From NCBI GenBank assembly GCA_032622095.1, contig CP136063.1:28832987-28896986 (forward strand): DNA of 64,000 nt, given 5' to 3'. This DNA is from Siphonodentalium dalli (Eukaryota > Mollusca > Scaphopoda > Gadilida > Siphonodentaliidae). A model generated the notes under the pieces. The model made no database searches. It was not told where the DNA came from and saw nothing but the letters and a program-made list of their open reading frames with translations. Numbering within the stretch: the stretch's first letter is position 1; every line of letters starts with the position of its first letter. Positions 23,773 to 34,516 of this stretch are shown here, piece by piece. The translations under genes and the position numbers were made by a program.

Positions 23773-24060
23773 TTCAATTATAAAAAACTTTCAAAATGGC
23801 GGAGCCAGAGTTGATCATATCAAATCAAATCAAATAAAAAGAGAGCTATTCACGCTCAAAGTCAAAATTCGAATAATGAATATTTTCAGAAATTAACGCG
23901 GAAGTGAACCTAAACAAATTTGACCAATCAAATCGCTAGTACTAACGGGTTGTCACCCTTAGCGACCTATCATGATTGGATAAAACTATATGCGTTGGAC
24001 CAATGAAACAAAGCGAAACATTATTCCTTGAGGAAGAAAAACAAAATGTCGACGCGGAGT
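23773..24060 (-). promoter_or_regulatory. Promoter-like interval upstream of the MEQANEH ORF
   Basis: On the minus strand the interval contains three ATTGG/CCAAT-type boxes (near 24000, 23975 and 23930) and an AT-rich tract before the ATG at 23772. It separates two gag-like modules inside the retrotransposon. Promoter function is inferred from these motifs only. Confidence 0.3.
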
Positions 24061-24089
24061 TCAAAGCTTTTCCGAGAAGATTAATCATT

Positions 24090-24956
24090 TTAAGATGGTA
24101 TCATAAAAGTAACCAATGATCTATCATAAAATACCCAATCTGCTCTTATGGATGCCAAATGTCTAATGTTCGACTGATATTTTATCATTGGAATAGCAGA
24201 CTGGGGGAACTTTTCCAAATAAACAGACATGTAGATCTCGTAGGCATCCAGCCACCTCTCAATGGTAGAAATAACTTTAGGTTCAGCTGGTGCTGATGAC
24301 AAGACCTTCCCAACAGGGGTGTCAATCCACCGGGCCTGTACAGGGGATCGGGTGGGAGCTGCTGGCAGTAATGTTGAAAATTCAATATATTCATCACCCT
24401 ATATTTTACCCTTAACTTTACTAGAAATTGAAGCACTCAATGGTATAGAAATTGATTGAAATTGACTGGTTGACGGGGATACTCCTGCATCCCGCTCAAG
24501 CGAGGAAGCAGAAGCACCCAGAACAGGTTTGACTGGAGACATAAATGAATATATAGGGTCTTCAGAAACATCGGAATCTGTCATGGAGTGACTTGAAGAA
24601 TGACTAGGTGAACTACCTGGCAAAGACTGCTGTCTGGAACGCTTACGACCCCGTTTCGGGGGTGATGCACATGGCCTCGATCCGCGTGCCCGAGAATGTG
24701 AACTTGACTGTTCACGTCTTTGATTAGTCTGAAAGACAGTACGCCCATGGGGAGTCTGCCTTGTTGTATCCGAACTAACACTAGTAGATGTTTGAGCATG
24801 TCCACGATTTGATTGACGGGTACGACCCCGTTGCTGCGGCCCCGAAGCCTGATTACAGGAGCTCATGGGCTCTGATCGCGACTGCCTTCTATTAGCAAGA
24901 GCAGTGGCACGGCGTGTAGCTACCACTCTCTCCCTTGGACGACCACGACCTGGCAT
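24090..24956 (-). pseudogene. Ngaro Gag, N-terminal part (broken)
   Basis: The first frame (24956-24399, 185 codons) is rich in Arg, Ser and Gln, with a basic cluster (PPKRGRKRSRQQ). After a break of about 100 bp, a second frame (24302-24090) gives TIERWLDAYEIYMSVYLEKF and IRADWVFYDRSL, the conserved core I associate with DIRS/Ngaro gag. It stops without reaching a zinc knuckle. That knuckle is found about 1 kb further on, beyond the promoter-like interval, so this gag is split or chimeric. Confidence 0.65.
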
Positions 24957-25224
24957 CTCTAATTACACTGGTAAGTCACAACAGCAGAAGTGGATCTGGT
25001 AGAAATTATACCTGGTGTGAATATTAAAGAATATTCATTATTCAAGATGAAAAGTATACATGGATAGTGTGACAATTGATGAGTAACTTGACAGGAAAAT
25101 GTCTTTGCTGGTTGTAAATCAACATGGTAAGATTAATTATCCCACAGCTTGAATAATGACTCATGCTTGCCCAAATCATAGACTAAACCCCAAAAATATG
25201 TACTGATACGCCTTACTTTGAATT

Positions 25225-25915
25225 TGTTACAAGACTTGACCTAGGCGTATAAGAACAAGCATACCAGTATTACACGGCACTGCTGAAAGTTTACGCGTCC
25301 TGCTGTAGATGTGCAATTTGTTTGTGTAACTTGTCCGAAGCGTCGGAGGAGCAAGTCAAACCTACCAAAAGTTTACGCGCACTATAGGTGTACTGATTTT
25401 TTCATGACTTGTCCGAAGCGTCGGAGAAGCAAGTCAGGCTTGACCTATGCGTAGGAGAACAAGCCATACCAAAAGTTTACGCGTCCTGTACATGTGCCAT
25501 TTGTTTGCATGACCTGTCCGAAGCGTCGGAGGAGCAAGTCAAACCTACTGAAAGTGGAGGGGAAAGTCAAACCTACTGAAAGTTTACACACACAACATAT
25601 GTATAAATTTATATATGACTTGTCCGAAGCGTCGGAGAAGCAAGTCAGGCTTGACCTAGTATAACAAGCCATGTTTAATGTGCGATTTGATATATGACTT
25701 GTCCGATGCGTCGGAGAAACAAGTCAATATTATAGTAGTGAATAGCTGTAAATTACTACATTTGCTGTACAATTTATCAGATGACATGTCCAAAGCGTTG
25801 GAGAAGCAAGCCATATATATAAAACCATGTTATGGTATACAAAGTTTACGCACATCGTTGAAATGTACAAGTTGTTAAATTGACTTGCCAAAAGAGTTGG
25901 ATAAGCAAGTAGAAC
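25225..25915 (-). repeat. Array of hairpin-forming units between hydrolase and gag
   Basis: At least seven imperfect copies of a stem-loop unit occur (cores near 25338, 25412, 25518, 25627, 25707, 25791 and 25888), plus two more diverged ones. The best form is gacttgtccgaagcgtcgga followed by g(g/a)agcaagtc. It can pair gacttg with caagtc, and tccga with tcgga, around an agcg loop. Later units carry paired changes (tccaa/ttgga) that keep the inner stem. Spacers include 'aagtttacgcg'. It is noncoding; a structured-RNA or recognition role is inference. Confidence 0.75.
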
Positions 25916-26173
25916 ACGCCATACATATATAAATTATATATTAGTCTTATACAAGTAACCTCTAAAGCTACTGGCAATAGGCCGTAATCTAGACGTCACG
26001 ACTAAGAGAGTTTGAGGCTTCAAGAAAATGAAAAGCAATATGGAACATAAATATCACAATATAATCATTTTAAAGTTGAAAAACTTTCAACATTCAAACC
26101 GAATAGTTGAATGTATGTATTATTACCACTCACATATGAAGTTATAAACAAACTGGAACCAGGGATCAGCAGA

Positions 26174-26902
26174 CTAATGGTGATTAAGATAATAGAGCAA
26201 GGCTCCCCGGATTCCCCAGTAATATTTCTGTGTTCCCTTTCGGTTAAAGTGGACACCATCACTGAGGAAATGTCTCACCGCCCGCTCTAACCTAGTCTGG
26301 TTCCATAACAGACACCCAGCCCGATCCTCCAAGTAGACCCCGAGCATACGGTTTGTGAGATCTATTCTATCATTCAGAGCCTCCAAAGTCAGCCCAGGGG
26401 ATTTAAATCTTGTAGAAAGCTCTGTTCTTTTGAATAATCGGTTAACAAATACTGCGGACACCCCAAAATGCTCCTGCAGCTCTGACACATAAGACTCTAT
26501 ATCGCTTGAAACTACCTCTGGGCCTTTTGAGCATAAATCATTTGCCCCAACTTGAAGCACCACCAAGTATGGTCGAAACCGCTGCAGAGTTTTTTGCACC
26601 GCGGAATCTGCCCGGAGTTTATTTACCGTGGCCCCAGAACGACCCACCAATCGAACGCACACCTGCCTCGTTCTGATTTTCCCTGCCGCACGCTGTCTGT
26701 GGCTTTTAAGATTAAACTCTCTGGCAAAATTATGCCATAGAGGAAATTTCCGACACCCTGTACCCCCATATAGATGCGCCCCAAAACGTGTTACGAACGA
26801 ATGCCCTAAAACGAGAAGGCGAACCATTGCGTGACTGGCAGCAAAAAATATAAAAACTACGAGCAAAGTAAACAGACTTATATATGAATTCGGAGCTAAC
26901 AA
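26174..26902 (-). CDS. SGNH/GDSL-type hydrolase carried by the Ngaro element
   Basis: The frame opens at 26902, but the Met at about 26828 (MVRLLVLGHSFVTRF) is the more family-like start; the upstream part lies partly in repeat A1 and reads as a hydrophobic leader. The nucleophile block is LGHSF (GHS in place of GDS), the Asn block is VGANDL and the C-terminal Asp/His block is DGVHFNRKG, so all SGNH catalytic positions are present. Some metazoan Ngaro elements are known to carry such an extra hydrolase ORF. Its substrate and role in transposition are unknown. The frame is intact, in contrast to the other ORFs of this copy. Confidence 0.8.
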   Translation of the reverse strand: MLAPNSYISLFTLLVVFIFFAASHAMVRLLVLGHSFVTRFGAHLYGGTGCRKFPLWHNFAREFNLKSHRQRAAGKIRTRQVCVRLVGRSGATVNKLRADSAVQKTLQRFRPYLVVLQVGANDLCSKGPEVVSSDIESYVSELQEHFGVSAVFVNRLFKRTELSTRFKSPGLTLEALNDRIDLTNRMLGVYLEDRAGCLLWNQTRLERAVRHFLSDGVHFNRKGTQKYYWGIRGALLYYLNHH

Positions 26903-27256
26903 AAAGGCCGTGACCTTGTACTTTCCATATTAAGCCGCTTCCGAAATATAGGTCCGTTATCACTGGCACAAGGGCCTTCATTTAATGATTGAATAGTACA
27001 TGGATAACCTAAACAAGAATTGAGAAGAAAGTAAAACCCAGTACTGTTGAGAATTTGTATTCGTGATTAGGGAAATTAACATTCATGTATCACTGAGCGC
27101 ACTTTAGTTTAGTGAAAGCGCTTGCCCGTGTTAATGACGTATGATCTTGCATCGGTTCTATTTTTAGTTATATAAACACTGGGGTGCACCTGTTCAATTA
27201 CGGATCAGTGTGGCATGACTCTGAGGGATAAATGTGTCGCTGTGCAACTCTGTTTT
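26861..27256 (-). repeat. Ngaro split direct repeat A1
   Basis: The 5' terminal repeat of the element, matching A2 at 19368-19759. It extends into the first codons of the longest hydrolase frame. It presumably holds the element promoter. Confidence 0.9.
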
Positions 27257-27425
27257 CATGTCATTTGCTATTCAAAACTCAGCTAACTTATCAATCCGCA
27301 GAATGGGATCTGTTGCCGGGCGGCAAAAGTAGCCTTTGATCGCACAGGCTATTTTCTGATTAGTTGACGATGTCAGATGGCCTGCTTTCATTTTTCTAAT
27401 TGGTCAAGCAAAATTTGACATAAAA
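27257..27425. other. Flank of the Ngaro insertion
   Basis: No feature recognised. This is the right flank of the retrotransposon, between repeat A1 and the palindrome. Confidence 0.4.
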
Positions 27426-27523
27426 GTACTCAGGCATTATTTCATGTCGTGCATTTAATTTAATTGTTATATATATATATCACAATTAAATTAAATGCAC
27501 GGCATGAAATAATGCCTGAGTAC
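27426..27523. repeat. 42-bp-arm palindrome with a TA-repeat loop
   Basis: Arms 27426-27467 and 27482-27523 (gtactcaggcattatttcat... and its complement) pair with a single mismatch around a tatatatatatatc loop. Either strand could extrude a cruciform or give a long hairpin RNA. No target duplication is evident beyond the symmetric gtac ends. Confidence 0.9.
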
Positions 27524-27900
27524 AAACTGCACACTTCGTGGCAGATCTGACCCTTGATGGGACAATCATCTTGCCTCCCTTTGAGGTTTCTATTAGGGGC
27601 AGAATTGGAGGCAACTGAACTAAAACTATAACTGTTGCTATAACAATTATTGAAAGTTCTCCAACAAAAAAATGCCGCACAATAAAATTATTGTTATGTA
27701 AACAGAACTGTTACAGTGATTTGTCAACAAATAGTGAAATAAGTTTGATTACTTTAGTCGAAAATATTATTAGAATATTTCTCAATGCTTTGAGCTTTTC
27801 CAATGCCATTTGTTTGGTATCTTATTGGATTAATTTAATTTACTCAGTAATGCCATTCTGACTGTAACAGTAATGTTCACATAACAATGGTTTTGTGAAG
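27524..27900. other. Intergenic, nothing recognised
   Basis: AT-rich sequence with no gene. The short minus frame at 27486-27680 has no support. Confidence 0.4.
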
Positions 27901-27904
27901 TTAA

Positions 27905-28247
27905 CCCTTTACCCAACAGAAGGGCCCTGTGCCAATGCATTCTCATTGGCTTAACACATTAAAAATTATAAAATTGTTAAAGAATGTAAGAAAAAATGGT
28001 AAAAAGTGTTAAAAAAAAGTTTTTTTTAGGCCAATGCATTCTCTTATATATGCGAGGCGACCTATGGTCGACTCGCATATATAAGAGAATGCATTGGCAC
28101 AGGGCATAACTGTAACCATCACAATGTGGTCAATGAGACGGTTCCAATGATACCCATATGTGTATGGTTCTATTGAGACAGACCGAAGATATTTTAGGCT
28201 GTTGAAGCTTTATTTGGGCGTTTTTGGCCGGTTTGTTGGGTAAAGGG
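27905..28247. mobile_element. TTAA-flanked MITE (piggyBac-like), copy C
   Basis: TTAA at 27901-27904 and 28248-28251 flanks CCCTTTACCCAACA and TGTTGGGTAAAGGG. It is the reverse-oriented relative of copy B. The CCAATGCATTCTCTTATATA palindrome is complete at about 28031-28097, while the other copy is collapsed (about 27932-27950) to a short remnant. The terminal block 'aagctttatttgggcgtttt' is conserved between B and C. Confidence 0.85.
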
Positions 28248-28264
28248 TTAAATCTCGTCATTGG

Positions 28265-29506
28265 TAGTGCTGGGACGGTTGTCCGGATAACCGGTTACGG
28301 TTCGGTTATGCGTGTCAACCGGTTGGAGGAGGCCACAGCCGGATAACCGTAATATTGATAACGATCGTACTATCAACGTAGTAGCCGCTTATAGAAGCGA
28401 TTTGGACAGTTGATTGTGTATTCATATACCCCACAACTCATGCCTGTTTGATCACCGGTGTCTTTCTAGATGTGAAACCAACAACACTCTTATCTGTGTC
28501 AGTCTGTGAATCACTTGCTACACATTCGATGCCAATTTCCTTTGGCGGCATTACATGACGTTCCGGCTGCACGCGCACCGCGGCATACATCAAAGCAATC
28601 AAGTCTAGACTTTTACTAAGTCATCAATATTATGTCTGTTTTCTTGAAACTGCCCCCCCCTTGTCATTACCATTAGTTTGTCTCAAAGCGATGACAGAAG
28701 ACCTACACAAACGGAAATCAAACGTTTGGGGAGATTTAGTCATATAATTGAAGATGACGAAGAAAAAAAGGAAGAAGAAATTGGCGGTATGCAAGGCCTG
28801 CCGAAGGCGATTCGTTTATTCTGGATCAACATCCAATATGAAGTCGCACATCCAGAAAAAACACAGGCCTACTGGGAGTGGGAAATAAGAGTATATCTAG
28901 TGATGCGTTCGATAACGTTAATTCCTAAACACTGGCTGGGGCTTGAGTAATGAATCACAACGATTTAATTTTGTATGAATTTGTTTATTAAATAATTGAA
29001 GTAACATCGTGTAGCCACTGTGATTAATACATACCTGCCTATAAGCTATACCCAAACACTTAACATTACTAAACAACAGTATGCCTATCTTCAGTACATT
29101 GTTTGGGCTAATCGTGCCCTGGGGCCCCGGGATACACACAAGGGGGGGACTATATTTCGTCGCTGAAGGTTTTGCAAGCAAGCGTTATGCAGTGCGAAAC
29201 TCCCGTAAACATCGATATACTAGCGCACCACTAATCTATATTATATTTTAGTTTGTATGGGCTCAAAACTGAATTAATTTATACACATTTACAACTATTT
29301 GATCGCCGTAACGGGAACGCATTGTATGTCCAAGACATCGTTTGTGATTGCATGTATATCAACATTTCCGGGACGCGTAATAAACATTTGTTTTGCCGAT
29401 ATTCAATCTCGTACTGAGGGTAATACTGGTCACGGTTAACCGGTTATGGTTAGGTTAATGCCCGTGGTTAACCGGTTAGGAAAAAACCCCAACCGTCCCA
29501 GCACTA
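28265..29506. mobile_element. Non-autonomous hAT element, 1,242 bp
   Basis: A perfect 8-bp target duplication GTCATTGG occurs at 28257-28264 and 29507-29514. The termini TAGTGCTGGGACGGTTG (left) and CAACCGTCCCAGCACTA (right) are exact inverted repeats, followed by subterminal AACCGGTTA motifs on both sides. The interior holds a 90-codon plus frame (28678-28950: acidic, then LPKAIRLFWINIQYEV...AYWEWEIRVYLV) that may be a scrap of transposase, but I cannot prove it. An 8-bp duplication with TAG.G ends is diagnostic for hAT. Confidence 0.9.
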
Positions 29507-29574
29507 GTCATTGGACAGTTGTTCAAGTTAATAATGACAATTAGAACATTGCAGAAAGTGAACACCATCCATAC

Positions 29575-30430
29575 TTTTTAGCTCACCTGAGACGAAGTCT
29601 CCGGTGGAGCTATAGTCATCACTCCTCGTCCGTCGTCCGTCCGTCTGTCTGTCTGTCTGTCCGTCTGTCCGTCCGTCAACTTTTTTAAAAACATCTTCTC
29701 CTCTGAAACCATCATACCAAATTGGTTCATATTTGGTGTGGATGTTCCCTAGGTGACTCTCATTCATATTTGTTCAAATGAGGTCACTGGGTCAAATAGT
29801 TGCCAAACCAGGGTCATAACTCTATTCCTCCACAGTAATTCTTACAACAACTTCTTGTCCATAACCATTGTGCCGATTTAGCTAATATTTGGTATGGAGG
29901 GTCCTTGGGTGACTGGTGTTCAGATTTGTTCAAATGAGGTCACCCGGTCAATTAGTTGAGAAACCAGGGCCATAACTCATAGTAATTCTTACAATGACTT
30001 CATCTACAAAAATATTCGGCCGATTTAGCTTATATTTGGTACTGAGGGACCTTGGGTGACTGGGAATCAGATTTGTTCAAATTGGATCACTGGGTCATTA
30101 GGGGCAGAGCCAGGGACATAACTCTAAAAACCAAAAAATTACATTTTTGTATTTTGATCATATTTGGTGTGGATGTTCCCAAGGTGACTGTCATTCAGAT
30201 TTGTTCAAATGAGGTCACTGTGTCAAACAGTTGCGAAACCAGGGCCATAACTATATTCCTCCTTGGTAATTCTTATAACGACTTCTTGTCTATAACCATT
30301 GTGCCGATTTAGTTTATATTTGGTAATTGGGGTCATTGAATGACTGGGGTTCAGATTTGTTCAAATGGGGTCACTGGGTCAAATTCGGGTGCAGGCAGGG
30401 CCATAATTCCCCAAAAAATAATAAAAAATT
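29575..30430. repeat. GTCCGTCCGTCTGTC-headed interspersed repeat, copy 1
   Basis: Starts 'agctcacctgagacgaagtc' with an inverted gagct nearby, then a CCGT/CTGT microsatellite. Four or five diverged tandem blocks of about 150 bp follow ('catatttggtgtggatgttc', 'gtgactg..ttcagatttg', 'aggtcactgggtcaa', 'gccataactc'). A second copy lies at 56975-57560 and a fragment at about 52500-52740. I associate this repeat style with mollusc genomes. Confidence 0.75.
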
Positions 30431-31434
30431 CAGGAACTCCTTTATCAATTTAACATACAAAAAAAATTATCACCCTCCCCCCACATGACCCAGAACCCCA
30501 CCCTGCCCCCAACCAACAGCATTCCACCCTATCTCATTTCCTAACTCACAGGATCTCCCCCACCAGCATATTAAGTCAATTGTATTAGCTACAGACAGAG
30601 AGAGTTAATATAAATACACACACAGGCATCAATTGAGATGTTTATCAGGCTGACAGGTGTGAACTTAATGCACCAGACAGCACTCATGCCAATGTGTGTT
30701 ATTAAAATAAAAACAAATTATTGTTCTCTAACCTGAATTTAGTGTGTCTGGCATTTGCAGAATGAGGTTCCCAGAGGGTGAATTTAGTTATGCTACCCTG
30801 CACAGCAGTCTAGCATCACCAAATACACTAGCCAGGGTCCTCATTCTGCTTAAGCCTCATCTTCTGGGAAGTATATAGGCACTTAAATTGACATTTTTAC
30901 TTACTTTTTCCCTTCTATTTAGTTTCTATATCCCCTAATTTGTGAATATAAAATGCATAATTGAGGTGCCCAGTGGGTGCACATCACCAACTTTAACTGG
31001 AGAACTTCAATCTAATGCTATGTCTCCCATAGCAGTTGAGGCCTACACAGAATGAGGTCCTCAGAGGGTGAATTTGGTGATGCTAGCCCGCATTGCAGGA
31101 TTGTGTCATTAAATTCACCCTTATGGGACCTCATTGTGCAAATGTCAGACACTATGTTCAGGCTTGGCTGTTCGAATATTATGTTCTTAACCACCAGTAT
31201 CCAATTGAACTCATTATACCCTGAAAAGAAAACTTGGGGGGGGGGGGGTATATTGGATTGAATTTGTCAGTATCTAAGTCAGACTGTTTTCCCATCCATC
31301 CATCTGTCATGTCTCTATCCGTCCATCAATTGTTTTCTTCTCCAGATACATATTAAAGACCAAATGGGTTTAAATATTTAGGTGTGGATGTAAATCCTTG
31401 TTTTGAACACAGCTGTAGGAGTAACACAATACTA
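30431..31434. other. Intergenic, nothing recognised
   Basis: No gene. Blocks 'agaatgaggt(t/c)c(c/t)cagagggtgaatttagt' near 30760 and 31050 form a diverged direct repeat of about 290 bp spacing. A poly(G) run lies at about 31237-31248. Confidence 0.4.
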
Positions 31435-32720
31435 GTAGAGCGGTTAAGAAAAAAATCATGCACTTTTGAGTAGAACCATGAAACTTCTCACATATCATTA
31501 TGGACATATATAGATCAATTTCTGATATGGACCTAATTTCAAAAATTCAAAATGGCCGCCAAATCCAAGATGGCCGCCAAAGGGGTCAAAACATTTCGCA
31601 GTGTCTAGTTATACACCGAATACAGAAAACATATTTGACATATGATGGTGTAGTTAATTGTTTGGTTTTCGCCGTACATATGCGTATATAATTAGACCAA
31701 CTTTATTAGCCATCACCCAAAATGGCCACCAAAATATCCCAAAATGGCCGCCAAAATTTAAAAAAAAATTCTATTTTTCTTAAATTCTTCACTTCTTTCT
31801 AAATTATCCCAGACATTTTACGGGTAATGTGGTAATTTCTTCTCGTAATATTGACAGTAGTCATTTCCTATCAATTTGGAGCTATCATATGGGTATTCTG
31901 GGTTACCACCGGGCGCCATGTATACACAGTTTTTTAAAATGACCATCAAATCACCCACATAGTACGTTAGTATTATTCCAACTACACTGTGTGCACTAAG
32001 AGCTCTGTAATGTATACAATAATTATCTTCTGGACATGAAAAATCGGTATCGCATTGTTGTTCATAAATTTATCTACTTTTACAAAAATTGCTGCCAAAA
32101 TGGCCGCCATAATGGAACAAATCTAGATTTTCGTTAAAATTTACTATTTTTGGGCTAATTTTGCGACATACATTGTAAGGCCCATAGGCATGCACTTTTG
32201 AGTAGAACTATCAGACTTTGCATATATATAGTAGGACCATAGCTGATCAATTTCTGATATGGACCTATTTTCAAAAATCCAAAATGGCCGTCAAATCCAA
32301 GATGGCGGCCAAAGGGGTGACCGAATGGCCATATCTCTAGTTATACACCGATTACAGAAAAAATATTTGACATATGGTGTTGTCGTTAATTGTTTGGTGT
32401 TCGCCATACATAAGTACATATAATGAAACCAATTTTGTCAGCCATCCCCACAAGATGGCCACCAAAATATCCCAAAATGGCAACCAAACGTAGATTTTTT
32501 TTCACTTCTTTCTAAATTACCCCAGAAATGTTAAGGAGTATATGGTAATTTTCTCTCGTAATATTGATATTAGTCATTTCCCATCACTTTGGAGCCATTT
32601 CCGTTATTATTGGTTACAGCCTGGTCGTGAAACAATAGTTTTAAAATAACGACCATCAAATCACCCAAGTAGTGCATTAGTGTTTAATATTCCATACACA
32701 CTATGTGCATTCAGAAAACT
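31435..32720. repeat. Left inverted arm ('aaaatggccgcc' repeats)
   Basis: Contains two diverged tandem copies (starts near 31458 and 32190, about 735 bp apart) of 'tgcacttttgagtagaac', the 'tgatatggacctaatttt' block and 'aagatggccgccaaa'. It is complementary to 55540-56554 over most of its first unit. No coding capacity. Confidence 0.75.
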
Positions 32721-32929
32721 GTAATGCACACAAGAGAATATTCCTTACAATTTATTGGGTTCATTTTGAGATAGAATTGAAACAGTACGATATATTTTAT
32801 GATTTTGGACGGTCGGATAAAATGGAACACTTTTTTTGTTCTCAAAACCAATAAAATGAAAGTGGGTATGCGGTTTGACATGGGGCGGGCGGGAAAGGGG
32901 AAACCCACATTATTTATTTTGGCCTTATA

Positions 32930-33405
32930 TATCTAGTATAGTCTATACCGAACGTATTATATATAATGACCCCAATCGTGTGTAACAGATGAATTGTGAC
33001 ATGTGTGATGAGACTGTTGTAGTCTATACCGATCCTGTTGTCATATATAATGAGCCTGAATCTGATAGTGTGTAAACAGATGTAGTGATTAGTGTAGCAT
33101 GTATGATGACCCTGGTATAGTTTATGCTGGAACTGTTATGATATATAATTACCCTGGGGCTGACCGTGTGTATCATGTGCATTGTATGATGTATGGTGAG
33201 CCTGGTGTGGTTCATACTGAAGCTGTTATAAAATGTAATGATAATGATCGTGTGTAACATACAAAGTGTGGCAGTTATTATGCTATTGGTGTAGTCTATG
33301 CCGAACATGTTATCACAATGACGTGCATCGTGTGTAACATATGAATTATGACATGTATGATGAGCCTGGTGTAGTCTACATTGGACTTCTGTTATCATAT
33401 ACACT
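32930..33405. repeat. Diverged tandem repeat of about 85-90 bp, left block
   Basis: Five or six units carry 'tggtgtagtctataccgaac', 'tgttatcatatataatga' and 'cgtgtgtaaca' phrases. Similar units in the same direction lie at 54440-54640 and 55375-55500, on the other side of the split transposase. Confidence 0.65.
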
Positions 33406-34159
33406 AGTCAAATTTTGCTAAGGATTACCCATAAATTGGTCGTATTTAGACAGTAATATGCAATTTTGCTCTTTCGTATCTGACTATGGTGTAGATGCGT
33501 GATCATTTGTTCTGTCTTAGGATGCTACAATTTGAAATACACCGTGGTGTGATCTGTCCAGTGAACAAGTGGGTCTCCACGTTTTTCGTGATTTTGTCCA
33601 CAATGTTTCTGTGTTCAAATCAGATTGTTATCACTTCTCCTTTTCTCTATCATTTGATAGGCCGAGAACCTGTCACGTGGCGGGCGGCAAATCACACTAA
33701 CTTGTTGCCCTGGCCGTAACGTCAGTCATAAGTTTACTGTGGATATTGACCAACGAATACTACATACACATGTAGCTATACCACACCACCTCCTCTACAA
33801 CATACTAAATATAACACTCCGCATATATACCTACATGTTTACACAATTTTACCAACCGTGGTGTGACCACATTGTTTGCATATAAATCGTGGAAATACGA
33901 CATTTAACTTTCCGTGCGAGGTAGTAGGTTATTCCCCTTTGCCTGTGATCAGTGTGTTGTCGTTTTCGTGTTTGACACGCTGTGTTGAGATGTCGCTGCT
34001 TTCGTTTGGCGTGTAGAGTGAAAGCTTGTAACTTTCGGCACCTGCACTAGCTAATACACATCCACTTATTGTTTGTGATCTAGCGTATTTACATGTAACT
34101 ATTGTTACAAATGGGTAGCTCAGAATTATGCTTTTTAACATTGCTATACTTTGGTTAAA
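33406..34159. other. Region upstream of the Tc1-like transposase
   Basis: No separate gene is recognised. The N-terminal DNA-binding half of the transposase should lie here, but I could not find a clear helix-turn-helix frame, so that part is probably eroded. Confidence 0.4.
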
Positions 34160-34503
34160 AAAATGTCCGATGAATCTTGTCATGTTAAAACCCGTTGTCG
34201 GGAGGAGGCGATATGAGAGTTTCACTGATGCCACAGTGGTGGAAGATAACCGCTAAGATGGTGGTTCGGTTATGGTGTGGGGAGGGATGCATTTTGACGG
34301 TCGCACAGACATGTTTATCATCCAGAACGGCACCATTGATGCTTAAAGTTATAGGGTGGAATTCTAGACCTGTTTGTGCGACCGTTTGCAGGTACCGGTA
34401 CTATAGGTGCATATTCCTTTCTGGTAGAAGATACCACCAGACCACACTGAACCAGGCTTGGGAAACGTTGTCTCAAAGAGGAAGGAATCAAATGCATTGA
34501 TTT
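34160..34503 (+). pseudogene. Tc1-like transposase, catalytic part, 5' half (interrupted)
   Basis: With a few frame changes and stops the sequence reads SDES (first catalytic Asp), RRRYESFTDATVVEDNR, GSVMVWGGMHFDGRTDMF, IIQNGTIDA, FVRPFAGTGTIGA and VEDTTRPH (second Asp), ending EEGIKCID just before the insertion at 34504. This is the standard order in Tc1 transposases. The reading resumes at 54270 on the far side of the inserted element. Confidence 0.85.
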
Positions 34504-34516
34504 CCCAAGAGAAAAT

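Larger units (their letters stand above)
19045..27256 (-). mobile_element. Ngaro-type tyrosine-recombinase retrotransposon, near full length, about 8.2 kb
   Basis: Read on the minus strand the order is A1 (27256-26861), SGNH hydrolase, hairpin array, gag pieces, RT/RNase H, tyrosine recombinase, B1 (19923-19757), A2 (19759-19368), B2 (about 19213-19045). A1 repeats A2 and B1 repeats B2. This is the split-direct-repeat layout that distinguishes Ngaro/PAT-like elements from LTR retrotransposons. There is no integrase or protease. A spacer of about 155 bp sits between A2 and B2. Several frameshifts show the copy is probably inactive, but both repeat pairs remain nearly identical, so insertion is recent on the scale of the window. 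No target duplication is seen, as expected for recombinase-mediated insertion. Confidence 0.85.

Noticed and set aside
25225-25915. CRISPR-like appearance of repeated palindromic units with spacers
   Set aside because: Units diverge, spacing is irregular, spacers are themselves repeats ('aagtttacgcg'), and the array lies inside a eukaryotic retrotransposon with no cas genes.
32930-33405. Possible CRISPR or regulatory array in the 'tggtgtagtctat' repeats
   Set aside because: Copies are diverged throughout with no distinct spacer; this is an ordinary degenerate tandem repeat.
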